NCBI GenBank assembly: GCA_019059635.1
Contig: JAGVRJ010000006.1
Coordinates: 2,294,001-2,358,000 of the forward strand
Direction of reading: 5' to 3'
DNA: 64,000 nucleotides
Source: Proales similis
Taxonomy: Eukaryota > Rotifera > Eurotatoria > Ploima > Proalidae
Positions within the stretch are counted from its first letter, which is position 1. Every line of letters starts with the position of its first letter. The translations under genes were made by a program, and so were the position numbers. This document shows, piece after piece, positions 10,510-19,451 of the stretch. Under the pieces are notes generated by a model. The model saw only the letters and a program-made list of their open reading frames with translations. It had not been told where the DNA came from and made no database searches.

Positions 10510-10975
10510 ATGAACACTTGTCTAGCGATCGCCCTTCTCACTTGTTGGCTGTTCTCGGCCACCAATTGTCAGCTCTTGTGCTCCTATCAGCCCAACATAG
10601 ACTACTTTGGCAATGACATATTCGAAACAGGTAACGTGAGCTACACAATCGACGAGTGTTGTCTCGCTTGCCAGAAAGAGCAGCGATGCCAGATATGGAC
10701 CTTTATTCCATCAACGAACGTCTGCTGGCTCAAGACCTCAGTCGGTAGTCGGAGACTCAATTCACCAGGCCGTAGGCTACCATTCCTCAATTCTCTCGCT
10801 CATTCCCCTTCTAATTCAGCTCATTTTTGTTGCTGCAGGATTCTCTGGAGCCAAGCAGCAGGACGCAAGCACTAAACCGCCAATCATATCTGGAAGCGAC
10901 CATTCAGTTGTACTGAGCACTTTTTTCATTTTCTCGCTTCAATATATTTTCCTTTTCTTCTTCTTCTCTTTTTGA
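10510..10975 (+). CDS. Single-PAN protein with GPI-like tail
   Basis: 132 aa, exons 10510-10771 and 10839-10975, phase-1 intron (GTAGGC donor, TTGCTGCAG acceptor). The ATG at 10510 gives a good signal peptide (MNTCLAIALLTCWLFSA). An earlier in-frame ATG at 10474 would spoil it. One PAN domain is present: IDYFGNDIF, CCLAC, C.IWTF, CWLK. Exon 2 starts with FSGA, like the FSGY/YSGY starts of its relatives. It then goes to a short hydrophilic stretch, a small-residue site (SGSD), and a strongly hydrophobic C-terminus rich in Phe, Leu and Ile ending directly at TGA. That is the layout of a GPI-attachment signal, or a minimal transmembrane tail. The second PAN domain is missing. AATAAA lies at 11018-11023. 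Confidence 0.72.
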
Positions 10976-11214
10976 GCTTTTCTCGCAAACTTCAAACTTA
11001 AGAATAGGATTCTGTGAATAAAACCTAAAATCGCAGAGAGCGAGAAAGATCTTTCTTTTGAATGACTGGAGAATGCCTTGTCACGGACCGCATGCATGTC
11101 GAGTCTGGTCCATGATGATCAAGAGCAAAGAGCACCGACTCTGCCCACCGGAAATAGTGAAAGGAGTGAACTGTTAGCGAGACTATAAAGATAGCACTGG
11201 TTTACGAGTCGATT

Positions 11215-11700
11215 ATGATGCAAGAAGGACGACCCATCCATGCGAAGCTAAATTTCATCAAAGGAGAGAAGAAGAGCCGGTGGAAAGGCGGTAAGACGCT
11301 GAACGCGCGACCGAAACTCAAAGGAGAACACAAGCGAGAAAGCATAGAAACGCTAAAGCCGAAAGGAAAGTGCTTTAACTGCGGAAAGACCGGACATTTT
11401 GCCAAAGATTGCTGGAGCAAGGAGGGCAAAGAACATACCCAGAATAAAAAGATAATGAGTCGCGGTGGAGAACTATCCCGGAAAGGAATAACCAGGGTAA
11501 GGAGTAAAAAAGAAGGGATAGAGAAAGACCTCATCCTAAACAGCGGCGCCACGATCTCAGCCATGTAAGCGGATATGCAGAGGAAGAGAGGATTTGACCT
11601 CGAACCGCCAGAGACAACAGCCTTCATCGGGTTTTTGACGTTTTGATAGAGAGAACGATGCAAGTTAAAACGGGGCCGACAACACATGAAAATCACATAG
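11215..11700 (+). mobile_element. Decayed retrotransposon gag/protease fragment
   Basis: An open frame at 11215-11568 contains a CCHC zinc knuckle (CFNCGKTGHFAKDC) in a Lys/Arg-rich context. Downstream is a stretch resembling the start of an aspartic protease, in which the catalytic Asp is replaced (NSGAT). The frame is stopped soon after and similar residues continue past the stop. This is the order of an LTR-retrotransposon gag-pol junction (copia-like by the knuckle spacing and SGAT). No long terminal repeats, integrase or reverse transcriptase are visible nearby. It is a dead remnant inserted inside the PAN cluster. Confidence 0.6.
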
Positions 11701-12269
11701 AACTTTAGAGCAATATTCTACTTCGATTGGATTGGGATGCAACTCGCTTGCAAAAACCGCTTTTTGAATTTTAATTTTCTTTTTAATTTCTTTCATACAA
11801 TCCAAGAATGAAAAAGACGGGTTTTCGTTAAATTGTAAAAGAGAAATTCACAACACAGGTTAAGTTTTTTTTTAATTTAAAAGAAAAAAATAAGAAACGG
11901 GAGCGCTTGTTGAAAATGTTCGCACGAATTGTAATCTGATCGCAGAGGAATAGGGCTTGCGCTCGTGCGCTCGCGCGAAAAAATTGACATTGGAGATGAG
12001 CTGGCCGAACGGCACACTCAGAAAACATGAGAATTGCATAAGAATCGCAAACTCAATTGACTTGCAATGTGTCCATGTTACACGAATGATGCAATAGTCG
12101 GTGAGACTAAGCTCTCTCAAACAGCTCGGGCCCATCGGCGGTAATTCGAACCGCGTTCAACCCCTACAAGACGGGCATGAAGAGATTTATCTATAAATAG
12201 GGGCCGTGCGCTCTGTCACCCAATCGAATATTTCTTTTTGAAAGTAAAACTAGCAGAAACAAGACTAGA
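11701..12269. other. Gap upstream of PAN gene 7
   Basis: Nothing coding is recognised. There is an A/T-rich block near 11760-11895. The promoter of the next gene lies at its right edge. Confidence 0.45.
12192..12199 (+). promoter_or_regulatory. TATA box of PAN gene 7
   Basis: TATAAATA about 70 bases upstream of the ATG at 12270. Confidence 0.65.
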
Positions 12270-13013
12270 ATGTTGAAGATTGTGCTTTTTTTGGGTCTTT
12301 TTTGCCTCTCGCTGGGCCAACAGTGCGGCTTCCGAAGCAACACTGACTACTACGGCAATGATCTTCGCACAGTGTTCGTGGGCAGCCGCGATCTTTGCTG
12401 CCAGGCGTGCACCAATGACGCTCAATGCCAAGGTTTCAGTCTTTTAGGCCCTCCTCAATTGTTCTCGTCAAATTTAAACCCGTTCCCTTCAAGTTTGGAC
12501 GTATATTCCTCTCACGGGAGCCTGCTATCTCAAGTTTGCCATCGGCTCGCTTGTCTTTACTTCGCCTGGCCGTAAATTGAAATGAATATACGCGCATTCT
12601 CACGAGCCTAATTCTATGTTGAAATCTAAGGTGAATCGGGCGTCGTTCAGCGTCCTGCAACTACAACAACAAGCACGACAACTACAACAACTACATCGAC
12701 ATCGACCACAACCCCGCCGACAACCACCAGTGCTTCGACTTCAACTGCAACCACATCGGCAGCCACCACTGCTCCCACCACCACCCAAACGGGCGCCTGT
12801 TTTGTTGAGTATGACGTCAACTACCCGGGCAACGATGTTGGCGGTCAAGGAAACGTTGCGGACGCTGGCGAATGCTGCAACCTTTGCAAAACAAACGCCC
12901 AGTGCACCAACTGGTCCTACTACGTCGAGTTTAAATACTGTTTCTTCAAGACAGCCGCAAATGTTAGCCGACAAGTCTACACTGGCATTATTTCGGGAAC
13001 AGTTGTCAACTAG
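12270..13013 (+). CDS. Secreted two-PAN-domain protein 7, three exons
   Basis: 207 aa, exons 12270-12432, 12494-12571 and 12631-13013, all introns in phase 1. The signal peptide is MLKIVLFLGLFCLSLGQ. PAN domain 1 has CGFRSNTDYYGNDL and CCQAC. An extra intron interrupts this domain just before VWTYIP, CYLK and AIGS. Other family members have no intron there. The exon 3 linker is almost pure Thr with Ser, Pro and Ala. PAN domain 2 has VNYPGNDVGG, CCNLC, C.NWSY, CFFK and ends GIISGTV. The 3-exon model is supported by a perfect frame across both joins. Confidence 0.82.
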
Positions 13014-14546
13014 CCCACCAGAGTGCTTAAAGATTTTTCTTCTCTATTTTCTTTCATTTTTAAATTAAAAACACATTCAACTCTAAATAGACGACGCCTA
13101 TTTGCCTTCGTTCGTCCATTTAAAAAAAGATAGAAATTTACTTGAAAGAGAATAATAAAGCAATTCTCTTTCCCGACTTGCCATTCCAATCTAATCTATT
13201 TCATAAGCTTGTCAGATCGATAGTAAGTCGACAAGTATCAGCGGCCTGTGTTTAATTTTCGTTCTCTTGAACCATGCCAGAGCCAAGCCGGGCCAGACTT
13301 AATAGAAAAGCGCTCTTTCATTAATTAAGCGAAATTCTCGCCGGCAGCTTCCGTTCAATTCATTTACGAAAATGTCAAAGCCAGAGCTTGAAAGCCATTT
13401 GTTAATCAATTGCATATAAATCGGAAGGTAAGGCAGTCAATAGATGAAAAGCTGATCTGGCACTCGTTCGACAACTAAAATACCCAACTTGCGCTGAAAC
13501 ACGAAACCATTTTTTTTATTATTTTCAATCAACCAGGTTTATCAGGGCTACGAGCGCAAGCTAAAAAGAGCGAGCGAGTGTGTGTGTGTATGGTCTTGAT
13601 AGATTCGACGGTCTTGAACGGAGCGCGCCAAGTCAAGAGAGCAAGTAAAGCCAAAGCAAATGCCATTGATTCTCGAGTATCTGCTACTAATAGATAAAGC
13701 CCGCCAGCCGGTCGGGCCTTAACTTAATTTATCATTGCATTGTGTAAACTGGCATAATAAGTGCAATTTAAGGCCCGCTAGCGGGGAGAGTAACTACGAC
13801 CCAATGGGGACAAAGGCAAGAAAGCCGAGCGTTCCAAAAGACGAGTGAAGAGCGACTGTCTTGAACTAAGCAGCAAATGCTTGAGCCAGCCGACGGGTTC
13901 TCAGCCAGCGGAGGGAAAAGCGGACGCAGAGTTGGCGCCTTCTATTTGGTGACGCTTTTGTAGCACGCTTTGTGGCTCCATTTATTTTATTGAATTTGAC
14001 GGAATTTCATGTAGAAAGCCGAAAAGCTTTGACGATAGATAGGAAGTCGAGTCGATCAAGCCATCAGCTCGTTCACACACAAGCAAACTAGGCAGCAAGT
14101 TAAAATGGCTTGGTCGATTAGATTCAGCACACAGCAGACAATGGCTGCAAGGCATGCCTGATCAAAGCCCGCTTGTTTGTGTTCTCTCTCTCCATCAATC
14201 TCAGGCACTGATTTATGAGGCTTGGTCTAAAAACCTTTTATTAAGCAAATAATGATTGCGTGTTTCGATCGAGCAGCAGAATTGTTGCTGATTCGAGCTT
14301 TATTGAAAGCGACTCCAACATAATCACATTAACCCGTTGTTTTGGTTAATCAGTAATTTTTGGATTCCAGAGCCGCTTTGTTCTTCTCATAGAGGATGAG
14401 CCCAGATTGAGCATTAGTTGAAAAGGAAGAAGAATCTGTCGAAGCGAAAAGAAAGCTTCCAGAAGGCTTCGTCCTCGTCTCTTTTGTTATTGGCTCATTT
14501 GGTGGTTAAAACGTTAACTTAGAAAACTTTTGCGCTCTTTCAGAAT
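13014..14546. other. 1.5-kb gap without a recognised gene
   Basis: No convincing open frame on either strand. It includes a GTGTGTGT run near 13578 and generally AT-balanced DNA. It could hold 5' exons of the short gene at 14547, which begins just after an AG (TCTTTCAG). Confidence 0.4.
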
Positions 14547-14939
14547 ATGTCAATAATAGACGAAGAAGAGACGGCCAGAGTTCGTCATTTGACAAAACAG
14601 CTCACATTCACCGACGGCATGGATCCCAGCGGTGAAGCAGGCAAACTCCACCACTCTCCAACCAGCCCTAGTCAAATGAATCGAACAAACTCGTTGAGCG
14701 CTCAGGGTCAGCCGTCAACTATGGGCACTGAACCGTTGCCCGGTCACCACAGCTATACAGTCAGCCAGCAAATGGCACAAACAACGAACAAACTGCATCG
14801 AAGCGAAGAAATGGAAAACTTGTCTGTGGAGCAGCCGGCCAGCAATGACGAGCAGGCGTCACAACAGCATTCAGCCCACTTGAGGCGCACCGCAGAGGTT
14901 GAAAATTTAAACAAACTCAACGATAATAGTACATACTGA
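14547..14939 (+). CDS. Unknown 130-aa hydrophilic protein
   Basis: Not recognised. The frame begins four bases after a polypyrimidine tract and AG (GCTCTTTCAGAAT), so it may be the last exon of a longer gene or be preceded by a 5' UTR intron. The sequence is polar and low in complexity, rich in Ser, Gln, Asn, Thr and Glu, and probably disordered. Two RR/R-S/T segments (LRRTAEVENLNKLN; KLHRSEEMENLSVEQ) resemble each other, with the shared pattern R..E.ENL. An AATAAA occurs at 14995-15000, which supports a transcript end. Confidence 0.45.
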   Translation: MSIIDEEETARVRHLTKQLTFTDGMDPSGEAGKLHHSPTSPSQMNRTNSLSAQGQPSTMGTEPLPGHHSYTVSQQMAQTTNKLHRSEEMENLSVEQPASNDEQASQQHSAHLRRTAEVENLNKLNDNSTY

Positions 14940-15451
14940 ACACTGCGACCTTGAAGCTTGTCCAAAATATTGTTCTCAGTAAAAAAAGAGTCGAAATAAA
15001 TGTTGACAAACTGAGCGTCCGTTTCGTACTACGGCTAATACTCGTGGTCTAGACGTCAATTGAGAATAGACGTTGACGAGAGAACAAGTGCGCGAGGGAG
15101 AGAGAACGATCAAAGAGAGAGAGAGAGAGAGAAAGAGGGATTGTGGGGTCCAGGCAGAGACTAACGAGATCGTTTGAATGCGACTCATACGATTAGCATA
15201 ATTTGCAGTCCAGACCGTGCCCTCCAGCATTCAGGCCGTCGTTCGTCTTCTCTTAATAATAATAGTGATTATATTATTAAAACTGCACCAAGTAAACGAG
15301 CGAACCTACGAGTCAAAGCTAGTGAGCAGCCAAGTTTAGAAAGTGTTCGATTGAGCGAGTTAGGACGCTCATTGTCTAAACGAATAAGGACGCTAGCGGC
15401 AGAGCAAAAAGATCTGCATCGATTCACTCGGGCACTGTCAAACAATTAGAA
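14940..15451. other. Gap with an ATG-less open frame before BIN3
   Basis: A frame on plus is open from about 15174 to a TAG at 15447-15449, two bases before the BIN3 start codon. It has no ATG. Its last 35 codons read as charged, helical protein (LGRSLSKRIRTLAAEQKD). It could be an internal exon, or chance. GA repeats lie at 15110-15135. Confidence 0.35.
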
Positions 15452-16225
15452 ATGAACGGACGCCAGAGCGAAAGCAGCCTATCAGTTGGTCTTGTGCCTC
15501 GCGCGGTACAGCTCGAGCTAGAAAAGGAAGAGAAGAAAATACAACAGTTTGAGAGCAGCAACAAAAAGCTTTACAAGGACGTGAGGAGCTACGTGGAAAA
15601 GCTGGACGAGCTGAGCAAGAGCGAGAACAAGATGGTGAGCAGCCTGTCATCGTTGGCCGCCTCGTTCGGTCCAGAGGACGACGAGAGCGACATTGTAAAT
15701 AAACTAAACGAATGGCGCCTCCTGCTCAACGAGCACTCCAAGTCAAGCGAGAACTTGAAGAGTGTGTGCACCAGCCAGGTTGTGGAGCCGCTCAAAAACC
15801 TGAGCACCGTGTTCCCGCAGGTGCACGCGTCCATTAAGCGACGCGAGCAATGCCACAAAGAGCTTTTAAAGCAGCAGGAAAAACTCGAACGAGCGCAGGA
15901 AAAAGAGCGCACCGGAACCAATCTGGTAAAAATCAACGAGCTCTCAGCAGCTGTCCAAACTGCCAAGCGCCAGTTCCTTCACGAGCATTCGTTTCTGATG
16001 GAAGAGCTGCCCAAACTCTACCACTCGCGCATCGAGTATGTAAAGCCTTGCATAGACTCGCTCATGCAGGCGCAGGGCAGATTTTACGAAAGCTACTCGA
16101 ACGTTTATCGAACCCTTGTCGACTCTGACCTTCAGAACTCAGCTCAACTACTCGAATCGATCGATCAAGAGATCAGCACGTCTCTAGACGAGATAAATTC
16201 TCTTTCAATCGTGGCCGGCGATTAG
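15452..16225 (+). CDS. BIN3: BIN3-like N-BAR protein
   Basis: 257 aa, single exon, close to the 253 aa of vertebrate BIN3. The protein is a BAR-domain dimer that binds and bends membrane and takes part in actin organisation and endocytosis (Rvs161 family). The match runs end to end. Near the N-terminus, VPRAVQLELEKEEKKIQQFE is followed by a coiled helix with KLYKDV. The middle has VVEPLKNLSTVFPQVHASIKRRE and KTGP-like ERTGTNLVKINEL. The third helix reads FLMEELPKLYHSRIEYVKPCIDSL. The tail SLSIVAGD corresponds to the BIN3 C-terminus. No SH3 domain follows, as expected for BIN3. Intron-free here. Confidence 0.9.
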   Translation: MNGRQSESSLSVGLVPRAVQLELEKEEKKIQQFESSNKKLYKDVRSYVEKLDELSKSENKMVSSLSSLAASFGPEDDESDIVNKLNEWRLLLNEHSKSSENLKSVCTSQVVEPLKNLSTVFPQVHASIKRREQCHKELLKQQEKLERAQEKERTGTNLVKINELSAAVQTAKRQFLHEHSFLMEELPKLYHSRIEYVKPCIDSLMQAQGRFYESYSNVYRTLVDSDLQNSAQLLESIDQEISTSLDEINSLSIVAGD

Positions 16226-16414
16226 CTTACAACTGCAACCGGCCGTCTCCTCTCTCCATCATCTAAACAGTGGTTCACGCCTTTTTTTTCTTTAATTTTT
16301 CAATTTTATTCGAATTTTTCCGCTTTTCTATTTTTTACAATTAATTTGAGAACCAGCATCACGACTTTTACGAATTCGATGCAAATCAGGAACAAGAACG
16401 AACATAAATAGTTT

Positions 16415-17918
16415 TCAATAAAACACCTCAAACTGTTTTCGTTCATTTTGACTGTGATCGCCGTCAGAAACAAAGTGTCGACTTGAAGCTCCTCGGTCAG
16501 AGTAAGAGTCAACGAGCTGCCCGTTGACTGAATAGGAGCCTTGCGCCGCACTTGACTGACTCTCGTCCAAGATCGTTTTGCTAACAGACTTGTCGGACGA
16601 GCCCGGACTCCAGATTGTTTCGGTTATCGAGCTCGTGCTTTCTTCTTGACGCGACTCGCATCTGAACTCCTCGACATGCTCGTTGAAACGCACCACTGGC
16701 TTTGTCTTTCGTCCTTCCTGCCTTTGATGGCCACTTTTCGAGTTGAACAGCTCCACGTTTAGCGAGATTTGCAAGTCTTTCGACGGCTTCTGGCCGTGCT
16801 CGCGAATAATCAACAGTTTCTTGCCGTCGAGTTTTTTTTCCTCACATTCGCCTACTTTGAGCGTTTGTTTCTCTTCTTCTTCTACACGTCGACGCTCACT
16901 TTCCTCGTTTGTCTGCTGCTCTGCCTCTTTAGTTTGGGAGTAACTTTTCGTCTCTTTCACTTCCTGATGATGCTGTTGTTGCTGTTGATGCTGCTGTTGA
17001 TGTTGAAAAGAGGTCGAGCTTTGCAGAACAGAGCTTGTTTGCTTTGAGCTGTTTTGCTCTTGATGCACTCCGATTGCATCAGACTGGTTGTTTCTGGTTC
17101 GCGACGGAGGGAGCGGAGGCTTACCAGAGACAATCGGTGACGATGGATTGTACAAATAATCGTAGACATTTGTGTTGCTCTTTTGCTGGTTTTCAGTTCG
17201 ACTCGATGAGTCGGTTGAACTATTTTTCAAAATCGACTGCTGCTCTTGTTGCTGCTTCTGGTGCTGTTGTGACGTCTTGTTGGCAGAGTTGTTCTCGTAG
17301 AACGAATTGTACAATTTCGCGTACTCTTGATAATCCATGGTGCCGAAGAAAACCTTGCCGCTGCTCGATTGTTTGTTTTCCTCTTCAAGTCGAGCTTGTT
17401 CACGTTTGGTTTCTTCGAGCTCGTTTGATTTTATTTGCTGTTTCTGTTGCTGCTGTTGTTGTTGCTGTTGTTGCTGGCGTTCAAGTTTTTCCTGCGATTC
17501 TGCCCTTTGCCGCCAACGTTGATATTCTTCATCTTTTCTGCGTCGCTCCTCTTGTTGCTGTTTCTGTTGCTGCAGGACTCGTTGCTTGGCTTCTTGTTCA
17601 TTAAGCCAAAAACTGGATTGGTTGGATGACGAACTAGTCGAGTAGCGGTTGTTTGTCAGTTGGTTCAGTAGCTGGTCCAGATACTGAAACGAGCCGGACT
17701 GTTTGTTTTGCTGGCTGAGATTGGAGCTCTCAACATGGCTCCGAGTGGTTCGGTTGCTGTTGCTGCTGCTGGCAAAACTTGAGCTTCTCGGAATGGTGCT
17801 CGGCCTAGGCGGAATACTCGGCGGCAATTGGATCACGCGCACCCGAGAAGAGTCGGTCTCTTGCACTTTCTGACTTGAGCTTTGTTTTTCAAAGACGTTT
17901 TCATGTTTCTTATTGAAG

Positions 17919-17952
<34 letters not shown>

Positions 17953-18796
17953 TAAACGAAGACGGTGCTGCTGAAACTGGGTTTGACCACGCTTCGTTGG
18001 TCACAGACTTGGATCGGTCCAATCGAATCGGAATATCGATCACGGTCGAATCTCTACTCTGGCTATGCACGGGCAGCTCAACGTGAGCGTTTGAAGCGTC
18101 TGTTTTTTGCTGCCAATAATTTCTTGAAAGCGATTGACGACTGCTGCTTTCGTTTCGGCTCATCATGCTACGATAGGCGCCAGAATCGATGCCAAGCATT
18201 TTAGAAATCAATTCGTCGGTCTCTGGCGTCTCACTCGTCTGACGAGTTCGTTGAGCCTTATCAGGATTTTCGACTATCACGTTGATGGTTATGGGCAAAG
18301 AAATTTCCACTTCTTCGTCTCGGTCATCATCGGCGGCAGAAGATTGATACGACGACGGCAAATGGCCTTGAAAGCGGTCGCTAAAGCTTCTGGCTTTTTC
18401 ATACGATCGGTCGTAGAAATTCTGCGCCACAGTCGACCGGCCAAGTTGGGAGCCGGAGCTGGCCTTGTGAATAGTCGACTGGCTCGCGGAGGAATATTGA
18501 GAAGCGTTGCGCTTCATTTCTCTGCTCATCATCCATCTCTCCTCTTCCATTTCTCGTTCTTTTTCCTCAGCAACAACTTGCAATCTAGTGAAAAGCGATT
18601 TGAACGGCTGCGTCTTGTTAAATGCTCGATTTCTTGACGTTCGATCGTTTAAAACGAGCATCTGCTTGCGCAAGAGGAACGACTGACGTCGGAGCAGAGA
18701 GAGGCATGCCAAAGGTGAGCTCTTATTCACCAATTGCACACGCGGCCTCTGCGGCGCAAATGTTTTCGGTCTACATGCGTTCGAGTCGAGCAGCAT
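16415..18796 (-). CDS. Unknown 793-aa Gln/Ser-rich protein
   Basis: Single long exon; the first ATG is at 18796. Not recognised. After a basic N-terminus (about residues 1-60, many Arg and Leu) the protein is almost wholly low complexity. A Ser run of ten (about residue 290), repeated QQQ/QQHQQ blocks (a pure Gln run near residues 445-460) and Glu/Lys-rich coiled segments between them are visible. A short conserved-looking segment near residue 720 (KTKPVVRFNEHVEEFRCE) resembles RVxF-type docking motifs for protein phosphatase 1, but does not match the consensus exactly. The long uninterrupted frame on one strand argues it is coding. It is probably a scaffold or cytoskeleton-associated protein; that is a guess. 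Confidence 0.65.
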
Positions 18797-19451
18797 TTTG
18801 TTCAACGCTCAATAAATCAAGCGAAAGACAACAAGTTTAAGTAGACAACCTTTGAGCCAGAGCCGATATCATCAGCTAGAGTCCCCTTTTTCCCTCTTCT
18901 TCTTCTCTCCCTCCCTCTCTCTTTCTTTCTCTCTCACGGCCATCAATCCCTAACCTAATGCAAGCAAACCAGGCAAGCGTGTAACGATCATCGCCAGTCC
19001 TCCCCCGCAAACTGCCTCTTATCAAACTCGTATATCGCGCTCATCGTGCTCGCTAGTCGCAATTAAAATATCTTTCCGACGAATTGCTTGTTGCTTGTTC
19101 GTTGGCGCGAGCGCACACACACACACACAACAAAGCGCGAGTCAGTAAGATTCAGGCTCATAAACGTGTTCAAGGCCCAAGTCCTAAATGGCACTAATTA
19201 TCCCTTATTCTCCCCTTCTCACTTAAAAGCTTCGACCAAACAACTCGACCAGTTCTAGTAAGACTCGAGCAAGCAATTATTCAAGAGAATTCACTTTATT
19301 CGATAATATTGTCTATTCGGCGACGCCAGCCAATTCACTTAATCAGTAAATTGAAGCATTTGTGAACTTGGCCAATCGGCGAATCTAATTTGTGTTGCAA
19401 TTAGGAAAGAAATTGTTGAAAGAAATGCTTCAGCCTTTTTGAATCGAAGAG
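18797..19451. other. Gap with pyrimidine tract and CA run
   Basis: A long CT-rich tract lies at about 18888-18938 and a CA repeat at about 19110-19130. No gene seen. It contains the promoter of the Gln/Ser-rich gene on minus. Confidence 0.45.

Noticed and set aside
12127-12160. TTCGAACC-type sequence suggesting a tRNA B box
   Set aside because: No matching A box, anticodon arm or acceptor stem could be paired around it.
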